Below, piece after piece: positions 31,740 through 41,700 of a DNA stretch of 64,000 nt. Made by a program: the position numbers and the translations under genes. The stretch spans positions 3,379,473-3,443,472 of the forward strand of contig OX453275.1 in NCBI GenBank assembly GCA_949710005.1, in the 5' to 3' direction. The notes beneath the pieces were generated by a model. It worked only from the letters and a program-made list of their open reading frames with translations. It ran no database searches and was not told the DNA's origin. Position 1 is the first letter of the stretch. Every line of letters starts with the position of its first letter. The DNA comes from Ricordea florida. Lineage: Eukaryota; Cnidaria; Anthozoa; Corallimorpharia; Ricordeidae.

Positions 31740-34700
31740 TGTCCTATTTAACTGTCCTATTAAGGCTGAAATCAGGGCAGTTGATAGCCAATCAGATTTG
31801 AGAATTTTGTTATAGTTATGATTAAGAGTTGAATCAGAGTTATTAATTATTGTTCCTACAACTCTTTGACAGCTTCTGTTTATTAGAGCTTATTTGGGAA
31901 AGACTGTAACTGTAGACAACAATCATGAATCCAGTGAAGTAACCATAGAGGAGGTAGAACTTTTGGACCAAGTGAACAGGTAAGTTGATCAGTGTAACCA
32001 ATAAATTCCTCTTGCTCTTCTCAATATGTAACACCCCCAAGTAATGGTATGAGGACTGCCTGAAATTGAATTGGTACCCTAATGGTAATCACAATTATGG
32101 TTTCGCTTTCAGTTTGTGATTTATTTGCTCCAATTTTAGCTTTTTGAAAAACACACAATTGCAAATAAATCACAAATTGAAAGAGAAAACCACATGATTA
32201 CTTACTACTTTAATAATAAATATTAAAAATAATTGTACATAAAAAAATTTTAATTTGCAATTGCACTTTTTGCACTGCTGTTACACTTTTTGCACTGGTT
32301 TTACAGGTGAGCTGCACTGCTCTTAGCCAATCACAATTGAGTAATTTTTTCATGTAAAAAAATTATTTTAGATCTGTAATTATTGTACAAGAGATTGCAC
32401 AACCATGTTGCCAGAATTTGATTGGAGTATGGTTACCATTGTTGCCTAAGTAATTCTATTTTACTGGGTGAATTGACTGTTTGGAAACAGTTTTGAAAAC
32501 TAGTGTTATTTTTCTTGATAAGCCTCCCCTTCCTTTGCAGATTTGCTCTGGCATCACACTTTTTTTGGGGGTTATGGGGAGTTTTACAGGAACGTGTCAA
32601 TAATGAAAATGCGTCATTTGGTTACCTGGTAAGTTAATTAGAACATGCAATGTACTGTGAACATACACTCTGAAAACATCCAGTGCAGCTAGGAGTAGCT
32701 TATGTGTTAAGAAAATATAAACTGTTAAGTGAGAAAGTGTTATCCAGTATTGTCTCAGTGAGAGTAAATCTAGGATTGTACGTGTGAAGTCTGCCCTGGT
32801 GAACTAAGCAGTTCGTCCCAGAGTGTACTGGTAGTATGTCTGGGATTGGAATCGTACCATTTGACCTTGGATAGTCACAGTCACGTGACTCAGGCCAGCC
32901 CAGGCTTGTCCTCCCACTCCATCTGGTTTTCTGGTATGGTAATGTGTGATGACGAGTTTGAAATAAAGGAAAATAAAATTTAAACTAAGGATAAAGTTAA
33001 AATACAACATATACACCAAGATGGTGGATGATATGCGAACATGCTACAGATGTGTTTTAATCGCCACCATAATTTCCAATGTTTGCTACAAGCGGTTTTA
33101 CAAGCAGAGTGTTCATCTGTGGATGATGTTCACAGCATGCTTTGGAGGATAAAGCAACCGGATTTATATCAGGATGCTACACTGATATATCACTTATTAA
33201 CCAGTGTTGAACTACCAAAAATACCAGAGGATACAAAGCTGAGAGCAACGTGTTCCAACATGGGATTGAGATGGAAGCGAAACTACAATGTCAAACCAAT
33301 TGCTATCAGTATTCATAATAATAATCATAACCACCTGAGTTGAAACCAGGGACTGGAATTTGATTGCATCATTATTTTATGGTCGCTTGTTATCACTTCC
33401 GTAACTGTTCTAGATCTGCTGGCATGTATTTCTATTGAATATCCTTTCATAACACATCCCCTTGCCTTACAATAGCTTCCCAGAACTTCTTCACTAACTG
33501 TTGTGGGTCTTTATCACAATTGTGTTTAGTTTCTCTGGTCATTGTGTCTGCCAATGATACAGACACAGGGACATGTTCACTCTCAAATACTGAATCTTCT
33601 GTGGGAAACATGTTGGGCAACCACGGAAATCACAACCATGATACTGGAATACAGTTCTACTCTCGGGATGATACCCATCAACCAGAGCCCCTGCAGTCAT
33701 ATGTCCCCCTCCATGACCACAAGCATGATGATGTTTATGTATTCCACGCTGGCCACACATTCTATCCAACAACACGCGTGTATACCAAACTTGCGTTTAG
33801 GGTAGAAAGCAATCTTGAATAAGGACTCTGGAGCAAACAGCCGCTCCCCTGAACAGTGTATCTTGGTCTCTTCATTTGTACCCTTTTCTTCATGATGCTG
33901 GAGATGGTATGATTGTGTGAAACTTGCATCACAATGGGCACATGCATAGGTACTGGTGGCTTTATCAATATTTGTGATTAAGAAAGCATGCTCATTGAAG
34001 ATGCCAATGATCATTGGTCATCCCCTTCCTCCTTACCCAAGAACCAACCTCTCAATAACAACACACCCTCTTGAGTGACATCATAAACAAACATACTGGT
34101 ACCTTGCTCAAAATGTTTGGCAATATGTTGGAACTCCACAATATTATTTGGGATTGTGTTGCTTGCAAAGAACTCGTTCGCAAGCTTCCTGGTAGTTCTT
34201 GTGTTGTGGCGCTTCGTTGCCCCCCGATGAAGAGCTAGACATGGATTGTCATCAAAGGAGTCAAGCGCCACCAAATCTTTCTTGTTTTACAACCAATTAG
34301 GTAATTGTCCTACCCCAACTCGCAATGGTTCTTGATCTAAAATAACTTTGATTTGGACAGACGTGAAGGAAGCCCTTCAGGTCAGGGGTATCCAAGATCG
34401 CTTCTTGTGCCGAAGTAACTGACTTCATATGCTTTGAGATATTCGTATAGTATAGAAAAATTGTTTGTCTAACTGAAAATATTTGTCGCTCCCGACAGTA
34501 CCGTGGTACTATAGATACTATAGGATATTATTTGTTCAATAGGGCATCCCAACTAGTTGCCCGGCTTACCTGGCCTGGGGTGGGTGACCGGTCCAAACCT
34601 GTTCAAACTGGTACCTGGTGAGGGGAGGGGGTGGGTGGACAAGCCCGGGCCAGCCTGAGTCACTTGACTGCAAGTACCCAAGGTCAACTGGTGTGATTCC

Positions 34701-35417
34701 AATCCCAGACACATTACTCAGAGGTTTATAGGGCAATAATTTATTTATCCACCCACCACACCCCAATGATTTGTCTGTGTGAGGGAACATTTAGTGCAAG
34801 GGCCTTACTGGGGAATATTGACCTAAGATTTTGTCATTCAGTTACAAAAACAACCAAGGGCCCATATTCTCCATTAACATCACAGCAAGCTAGGTTTAGT
34901 GAATAGTTTATAACATGGCAGTTTTACTTTTTTTATAAAAAGTACATGGCCTTTGACCATTTGTAAAGGTAATCAAATGATTTTGTGCACAATTTTGAAT
35001 AAATGAGCACAAGTAAATTTTTCAAAGACTAAAAAATTTGCACAAGCCTGTAGGGTGAGTATAATTTGTGGTTCCCAAATCACTTGATGTCTTGTTAATA
35101 ACAAAATAATGTATGCAATTCAAATTTTTGCTATTTTCAACTCTCTGCACAAAATTTTAAATTTCTGCAGTTTGCAATTAATCGACATCCTCTCAGCCAA
35201 TCAGTATGTTGAAATGGTCTGTATGGCAAAATCCTGACCAAAGAGAACCAATCAGAATGCTCAGATTTCCCTCAAGCTTACTTTGCCATATAATAGTCAA
35301 GTTAACTTGTCTTTATTACTTTGTTCTTTGCAGGAATATAGCATAGCACGGTTGGATCTATATCATCATCACAAGAAAAGCCTGGGTCTTATTGGGCAGG
35401 GTGTCACTTTCCACTAA
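20843..35417 (+). CDS. CHKA-like: Choline/ethanolamine kinase, 10 coding exons
   Basis: It phosphorylates choline (or ethanolamine) with ATP in the first step of the CDP-choline pathway, in the cytosol. Exons: 20843-20967, 22915-23149, 24235-24368, 25481-25585, 26196-26260, 26593-26686, 30183-30291, 31873-31979, 32541-32628, 35334-35417. All have GT-AG ends and consistent phases, giving 381 aa, close to human CHKB. Key motifs: GALTNELYICSLPD (nucleotide loop region), FCHNDLQEGN (Brenner motif with catalytic Asp), IIDFEYSAYNYR and DIANHFCEW (choline kinase motif), and FALASHFFWGLW. The start is uncertain: 20843 gives a compact N-terminus, 20786 adds 19 residues. The introns are full of small repeats. 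Whether it favours choline or ethanolamine cannot be told. Confidence 0.95.
21451..21869. mobile_element. Inverted-repeat element with poly-G arms (choline kinase intron 1)
   Basis: 23-bp perfect ends (ATGCACCTATCAATGTAAAC region at 21451-21473 and its complement at 21847-21869) are followed by G-runs or C-runs and a CGGGCAAGGGG-type stretch on both sides. No coding capacity. It is a foldback/MITE-like element. Confidence 0.7.
22068..22187. repeat. Perfect 47-bp inverted repeat
   Basis: Arms 22068-22114 and 22141-22187 are exact complements over a 26-nt loop, so the hairpin is recent or constrained. A diverged copy of one arm plus loop lies at 29497-29566. It is MITE-like. Confidence 0.85.
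22302..22440. repeat. Inverted-repeat-like stretch with poly-C runs
   Basis: C-runs at about 22329-22340 and 22406-22422 lie between CAGTGCCGTAGG and CTACAGCACTG, which are roughly complementary. It is probably a small foldback element. Confidence 0.4.
23215..23352 (+). repeat. MITE family copy (GGTAATAGGACTG) with AAT microsatellite
   Basis: Begins with AATAATAATAAT then TAATGGTAATAGGACTG. The same start recurs at 25605 and 31436 in introns of the same gene. Confidence 0.65.
23358..23502. repeat. Inverted repeat, 22-bp perfect arms
   Basis: Arm 23358-23379 (AATAATATACATGCAAAAAT...) is exactly complementary to 23481-23502. The interior has three tandem AAAATTGAAATTGAGTGCA-like units. No ORF. 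Confidence 0.75.
23508..23639. repeat. Hairpin MITE (GTAATCACATGAT ends)
   Basis: Two arms of about 60 bp, nearly perfect, beginning GTAATCACATGATTT and ending AAATCATGTGATTAC. Related but more diverged hairpins occur at about 32085-32205 and 34970-35100. Confidence 0.75.
25605..25770 (+). repeat. MITE family copy (GGTAATAGGACC)
   Basis: Same start and middle pattern as 31436-31582, but diverged. It lies in choline kinase intron 4, 20 bp after an exon. Confidence 0.6.
27708..27860. mobile_element. 153-bp MITE with GTTTACAAG termini
   Basis: GTTTACAAG (27708-27716) and CTTGTAAAC (27852-27860) bound a stretch full of AGGGTAACCCTAG palindromes. It has no coding capacity. Confidence 0.6.
28040..28646 (+). 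pseudogene. LINE 3' end (CR1/L2-like) with (ATG)n tail
   Basis: The frame ending about 28438 has the C-terminal pattern of CR1/L2-type reverse transcriptases (HSYDTRTAKSY, then GPKIWNSLP, then a SFSIFKKK end). A short 3' region follows and then ATGATG repeats to about 28646, the typical 3' tail of such LINEs. It is 5'-truncated. Confidence 0.75.
29497..29566 (+). repeat. Diverged copy of the 22068-22187 hairpin arm
   Basis: CACCTCCCTTTTACTTAACG then GGTGGTATAACTTACTTTAT match the loop and right arm of the 22068 element with a few changes. Confidence 0.65.
31430..31590. repeat. Hairpin MITE (GGTAATAGGACTGAGTGG family, most intact copy)
   Basis: GGTAATAGGACTGAGTGGAG at 31436 is matched in reverse complement by sequence ending TCTTATTACC near 31577, with ATCGGATG/TCCGATTT at the centre. 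It is the best preserved of three copies. Confidence 0.7.
32085..32205. repeat. Hairpin repeat (diverged)
   Basis: GTAATCACAATTATGG to CCACATGATTACTTAC with inner TTTGTGATTTATTTG arms. Related in ends and size to 23508-23639. Confidence 0.55.
32808..32930 (-). repeat. Interspersed repeat, inverted relative to 34630-34725
   Basis: The - strand shares GGACAAGCC...GGCCTGAGTCAC and GATTCCAATCCCAGACA with the + strand at 34630-34725. Both lie in the last choline kinase intron and may be SINE-derived. Confidence 0.6.
33410..34370 (-). pseudogene. Relic of a Polinton/Maverick DNA polymerase B, N-terminal region
   Basis: Fragments in three - strand frames match the N-terminal, pre-exonuclease part of Polinton-type polymerases. 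In order they are a PLRVGVGQLPNWL-like entry, an ALHRGATKRHNTRT region, a Cys/His finger (YACAHCDASFTQSYHLQHHE), FYPKRKFGIHACCWIEC, then HACGHGGG and GYHPESRTVFQYHGCDF. Frameshifts and stops separate them and no exonuclease or polymerase core follows. It sits in the last choline kinase intron, opposite the gene. It is unrelated in composition to copy 1. Confidence 0.8.
34630..34725 (+). repeat. Interspersed repeat, partner of 32808-32930
   Basis: Starts near GGGTGGGTGGACAAGCC and runs through GATTCCAATCCCAGACA; the reverse complement matches 32808-32930. Confidence 0.6.
34970..35100. repeat. Hairpin-type repeat (diverged)
   Basis: GTAATCAAATGATTTTG with inner AAATTTTTCAAAGACTA, matching part of the 23508-23639 element. 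Confidence 0.45.
35200..35302 (-). repeat. Repeat arm matching 37725-37830 in reverse
   Basis: The - strand reads TATTATATGGCAAAG, GATTGGTTCTCTTTGGTCAGG and ATTTTGCCATACAGACC, as found on the + strand at 37727. The two copies flank the tail-to-tail region of the two host genes. Confidence 0.65.
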
Positions 35418-38400
35418 AAATTAACAAGTAACAAAATGTTGATGCAATGCTGTCAGAATTATTAGTTAGCTAATCACAAGGGTTGCCTTACTGTAGATGT
35501 ATTAAATGTATTTTTACCTCTACCAATGGGGTTGGAAGTTTTGTTTTCACCAGCGTTTGTTTGTTTGTTTGCATGTTAGCAGCCTAGCATCCACAACGCT
35601 TAACCAATCATCACCAAACTTGGTCAAAGCATTGGCTATGGTCTAACTTAGAACTAATTTAATTTTGGGGTATCTAGGTCAAAGGTCAAGGTCACGGAAA
35701 AAAAAAAGACAAAAAAATCATTATTTTCAATAAATCGCACTAGAATCATCATATCAACTGCAAACCAAAACTAAAATGTGTATCTTTCAATTCTGCATCT
35801 GCCCATATGTCACAAGATGCAGTAACGTCAGTACCCTTGCCAGCAGTAGGGGTCGAATGCGCTGGCGGAGGTCTGCGCTCTTGGAGTGCTCTTGTTTAAT
35901 TTGAAAAGCCCATTGTGAAACGAAGTAAAAGTCATTCTCTTCATACCAAAGCACTGAATAGTTATTTGTATAAACTGGGATTTGCTACCCTTTTGTAATG
36001 CAAAAACTTGATTTAAATGTATATGTAAAAAGCACTCATTGCCATCCCTTTTACTTTTCATACAGTACCAATAAGGAGATTTTGTGTGAAAAAAATCAGT
36101 GCAATTCACTAGTGGTGATCCTCCCTCTATATTGCTCTTACTTGCCTTAATTTCTGTTTATTAATTTAATATGACAAAACATAGTATTGGTCACAGTGTT
36201 ACTAAAATATGGTCACCATTAAGGCTTAAGGGATTAAACATCCCAGGGAGAAACACGCCGAATTACCAATTCAACCTCATCCAGAAAAACATTTACCATT
36301 TGATCAGCTTGTCTTAAATTAATAGTAAATTTATTTACTAAAATTACATCAGCAAAAAGGAACTAAGAATTTATAAATTACCAAGCGTAAGACAGGTTCA
36401 CTGATGCAAGTTGTAGGGCTGGCACCATTGCTTGAAAGAACCTAATGTGCTATACATTCTAGAACATAAAACCTATCTCCTTAACCATTCTAGAACACTC
36501 AATCACTTTGTTAAGGAAACATTCACTTGCAAAACACAGTGACAACTTGGCAAAATGTCTGTGTAGCAATGTATTATTAAACATCTTTGATAACAAAGAT
36601 CGAACATGTAAACAAAATGAAATAGGAACTGGTTGTAGAATCCACATGAAAATGTTATGTCAAATCTCATTGCTGAACCAAATGGTTCATCCTAGTGAAC
36701 ATGCCTGCAGCTCAATGAAGCAAAAGAAATGCACTAATTAGCTGGGCAGTAAATGAAAGCCACTTTGGATAACCTTTTGAATCCCAAGATCTGGATATGA
36801 ATTCTTCTCACCAGGTGCCATATTTGATACTTCAGAAATTTCAATCTTAGACTGATCAATTTTCCCAAATCTCATCACTTAATTGCTAGAAACTGTATTA
36901 ATATTGTTTGGAGATTTTAGATGTACACCATACCTGGGAGTGAAAGAGTTAAATATATTTTGTTTGCGAAGAAAGTTCAAACTTCTCGTTTGTAGCAACT
37001 GCCATTTTTAATGGATTTCCTTTCTAATATCACGATACAAAAAGCTTTAACCTGAATTTTCTATTTAAATGCTATAATATTCCAATATGAACAATTCTTA
37101 ACATTTTATTTCTTTGTACAATTCAATAATAAACTTGGTATCCAGTGTATTTAAATAAGGCCATAAAATATCCTCCAAATTCATCTCTCTTACCTCTATA
37201 CAGTCATATATCCCTGGAATTTTTAACATAATCAAGGTTCACTTTCTATGTACACGTAAGACAATATTGTCTAGAACATATGCCCAAAGGACAAAACATA
37301 CCTCAAGTGGCAAATTTTGTCAAGTTACAGCTTGGTAGCACTAATGCACTAGATAAATTCATATTTTTCCCAATTAAAGGTAAGTTAATTTCCCTCAGTA
37401 TCCTGTCCCTAAAACCATCTGTACCATATGAAAGAGATAACATCACAGTACTGCACCTCCCTCATTTCTAGAAGTAACAGCCCAATGCTTTAAAATGATT
37501 CTGAATCTACGGAGAGCCAAAAATGTCACTAACAATGGGGAGAAACACAAAAGCGATCAGTCATGATCAGCATTAACCAAGCAGACCCATGGGAAAAACA
37601 TAGGCTTACCTGAAACCAAGCTATCACTTTCTGCATGTTCCAGTAAACCTCAGGCCCTTGTAGTAAGGCCATAAATATCATCACCTTGTCCTTCATGAAG
37701 AACAAAGTGTAGAATAATTTTAATTATTATATGGCAAAGCCAGTCTTAGGCAAATCCCTGTGCTCTGATTGGTTCTTTCTCGGTCAGGATTTTGCAGTAC
37801 GGACCGTTTCCATGGAAACGGTCCAACCCGTGTATTTTTGTTTTGGAGCGAAGCCAGCAAATTCAAAATTTGCAACAAAACAGCGAAAAAAACTGAATAT
37901 TGTCATTCTTCACAGTGAAACTACCAGAAGAAGCTAAGAAGATTGAAATTTTTCCGAAATTTCAAAGATGGATGAAGAAGACGAACATTAACTATCAGAA
38001 ATAGAGTACCATATAATAAACAATTTACTAACCGAGCTTGCTCGGGCCGTACTGGAGAATATTGGCCCTCGCGCTCGGTTAGTAAGCGGTTAATAATATG
38101 AAATAAATCATTACCGTACAAGTAGTTAGGAGAGAGACGTGTTTTGAAGTCATGATTTTACAAGTTTCTTGAGTCTTTTTAAAATTCATCAGTTGAAAAT
38201 TGAAAATACACTGATTTTTTTATAACTTTTCATAAAATCAGTAATCCAACCACTTTTTGCCTCACCCCATCAAAAACAGCTTCTATTTTAAATTGACTGA
38301 ACAATGTTTTGCCCAAACAGCATCTGTTCCCCTATTAAACCAAAAAGCAAGTCACAACCTTGTCATGTCAAAAGTTTCAGAAATAAGAAACATAGTGGTG

Positions 38401-38718
38401 ACACAAGCTTCATTCTGGAAAAAGAGAAAACCAACAGCACACATGATCTGGTGAAAAACATTCAAACGAATGAGCACCACCTTACTTGCTCTAAATTTGT
38501 AACAGAGACAGCACGATAAAGCTGCTGAGTGCAGTCAGGAAAGCATCAACTTCACCTGGTTTACGGAAAGATTTTAGGCGTATTTCAGATGCATCGCCAA
38601 GAAAAAAACATTGCACTAAATAAAACTGGGTGGCTTTTAAGTCATTTCTGTAAACCATTTCACTTATACATAAAAACCGTGGTACAATAAACGTAGAAAA
38701 CCAACTGCCCATTACCCA
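35418..38718. other. Intergenic region between the convergent 3' ends
   Basis: The two host genes end at 35417 (+) and 38719 (-). Both 3' UTRs should lie here, but I could not fix poly(A) sites. It contains the repeat at 37725-38110 and otherwise no supported gene. Confidence 0.4.
37725..38110 (+). repeat. Dispersed repeat with 24-bp perfect palindrome
   Basis: Starts TTATATGGCAAAGCC. The palindrome GGACCGTTTCCATGGAAACG... occupies about 37801-37824. The end has an inverted CGAGC/GCTCG region (AACCGAGCTTGCTCGGGCC and GCGCTCGGTTAGTAAGCGG) near 38030-38090. It is MITE-like. Confidence 0.6.
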
Positions 38719-41700
38719 TTACCTATTATACCAGTGTAAAACCCACTGTGCTACAATGAAGAACAAGAGCAACACCCAGTCTTTGAATTGAATAGTAGCA
38801 ATATCATCTTGATGTGAGGAGTAATGACGTCGTAAGTCATTTCTGACAGCTCTCATCTGCTGTACACATTCTTTCTGTAAGTCCTTCAGCGGTTGAAACA
38901 CCTTCTCCAGCGTAGCTATGTCAACAACTTCCTTGAAACTCGACATATCATCATCATCTTCCACACTACTTGAGTGTTCCCCTTCGGGATCAGGTGTAGA
39001 TGCCCCTGATCTATCAAAGGAGTTTCGGCGGGAACCCTTTGCCCCACTGCCTCTTGATCGACCAGATGTGGGTCGTTTCCTTTTTGGTATGGGCTTCTTG
39101 CTCTCTGGTGCTTGTACACTGAGTAGGCTGGTAGTCCGTACCATGGGAGCCTTGAGACGATACTTGGTCTTGATGATTCCTTCATGTTCATACTCTGTTA
39201 GATCTGTCATTGGATCCCATGGCCTTACGCTGTTAATTCAACAACTGGTGTCATTGATTGATTTATAATAATTTTTAACTGTTTTAGTTACAAAATATAT
39301 TTTACATTACTACAATCAAGTCTTGCACACTCACTGGGCAATTTGTCAACTGCAATTAGTTTGACCCCAGCAGGCCCAGTAGTTTTAAACATCTTGCACT
39401 GTTGATACCATTGAATGGAGGGCACCAGAATTTACGGATGATTGCTTTGTCATTTTGGCTTTCTATGTTACCCTGGCAACAGACTGCCATGTTTTGCCAA
39501 GCAGGTTAAAATGAAAATGGTTTTGGTGACTATAAGTCCTCTTTATTTTTCCTATTTTTATTGACAGTGATGGATGGGAGTTTTTTGCCCATCAATATGA
39601 CACTGGTTCGCACATGCCAGAAAACACCTTGGAGCTAGGCTGACACTCACGTTTCTTATGTCAATGTTATGTCAAAGTAACTAGAAAACCCACTTGGGTC
39701 AGATAATCAACCAATCGGTACAGAGTACTTACTCTCTGTATTTATACACCCATCGATTGATAGCATTGGGTGCTGCTGGGTCTCTCTCAAACAGTTTGGG
39801 AATCCACTCTACTCCAGCCTCTCTTCTCTCTCTGTGACCCTTTCGCTGTGCCTCCTCCAGAATAAACTTCTCACGCGTGGCTTTATCCTGTAAAACCAAC
39901 AATGCTTACTCGATGATTGGTGACAGGAGAAATTGGTATTAAATGTGCTATTATTATTTTGGTTCTCCTGGTAAGCTTTTTTTATATGAGAAGTAGGTGT
40001 CATATTGCCTTATCTTGACAGTCAAAAGTTAATTCACGATCGTTTGGGTTTTTTCTTCTTAGATAGTTGATTTGTTAATCTTGCAGCACTTTTTCAACTG
40101 ACCACATGTAGTCAATAAAATGGCAATCAGCCCCCATGCAGTTTCTTGCACCTGGCACAGATCACTTAAGTTCTGATTGGTGAAAAGAACCATTAACAAC
40201 TGTTGTCTATTGTTTTGTGACAGCAAGTGAAATCAGAATGTCTGTACCCTCTATGCTTACTTTCACAATCTCGTTTTCACATAGCACTGGAAAGAAAAAT
40301 TGTTGTCTTTGTGTCATCCAGTAATAAATCACATGTGGTACTGTATGGTATATGCAATTTCATGTGTTTCTCACCTGATCATTCACCCTAATAGCATCAC
40401 CAACATGAGTCCACAACCTGTTGATAAAAATCATTCATCAATATGACCATTATCTCAGAATGAAACTGCTTGTTCAATGGCTAGGAGATATCAACAGCCA
40501 TGTATACTGTGATGCAGCACCCAAGAAAAAAAAAAAGAACCTAATATACTGCAACTGCACACTTGCTTTCAAATTCATGAAAATTTGGGATGCTTTAGCA
40601 AAATCACTGTAGATGACATCCTCTGACAATGACATCCCTACAACAAATAATTGATTCAGCGATAGAATTGAAGGTCTAGCAAAAGAACCACAGCTAGAGA
40701 CATCTGGGACTAACCTTTCAGATTCAAATTCTCCTTGAGTATCATAATCCACCAAATGTCTAGGCAGCCTCTGGTTTCTAATCACTGGTGTTGGTTCCCA
40801 AAACAGTTCAGGCAATGCTTCATCCTCCTGTTATGCAACAACAAGCAACAATAAAATTCTACCAAGTTGAAAACAATCTGGAAATCCTTTGAAGCACTGC
40901 ATGCCATTGCTAGAAAATATTCAGTAATCACTGTTATCACTCCTCACTTAGTTGGCTAAATTTCAAAGCTTAACGTCCTTGAAGCTTGAGAAAATGAGAT
41001 GCCATTGAAGCTCATTCCTTGCACTATAAAACAAACATTTTTATTACACCACTCACACAAAGAGAGGGAAAGGGAACTTTTCACTTGGGAAGTTACAGTG
41101 CTGTACCTGTGGTCTTAAAAGAATTGAGAATGTGCCATATTCAGCTCTGTTTGTCATCAAGTACAGTGTACAAGCAGATATGTCAGAAATTATTCAAGCT
41201 GATGGAAACTTGGACAAAAGGTTTTCGACCTTGTTGAGCTTAATCATTTTTTCAAATGACTTGTAATACTGTAATCACTGAAAGCCTAATACTCACCCCA
41301 GGATATGGAGAGGACTTCAGGTCAGTAATGTCGATCTCCCCATCCTGAAAGGAAAACAAAAATGGAAATTGAGTTCTGGACATCAATAAGTCTTGAGCGT
41401 TAAAAGAGTATTGATGCAAAGTTACCCACAGTGGTTTGAAATGAAAGGAAGAGACAATTAAATAAGATGCTCTCATCCAGGAACTGAAACTTTTTATTAC
41501 TAAAATGGATGAGCACACAGGCCAGCCATATTGGGGATTGTTAAAAAGCTGGCATTTTTCCTGCTACAGCGCACCCATTCATTGGCTAGTCCATAGTCAC
41601 ATGACATCTAATGATGAAAATGTTTACTGCCAAATGCAACATTGCAAAAATTATGACATCAAATGGAAAACAGTTCACTGTTACCAACAAAATGTTGACT

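Noticed and set aside
33041-33343. 100-aa + strand ORF in the last choline kinase intron.
   Set aside because: No recognisable domain, no splice connection to the gene, and no match to the nearby Polinton relic.
33520-33822. + strand ORFs rich in His/Asp.
   Set aside because: They are the reverse of the Polinton polymerase relic on the - strand.
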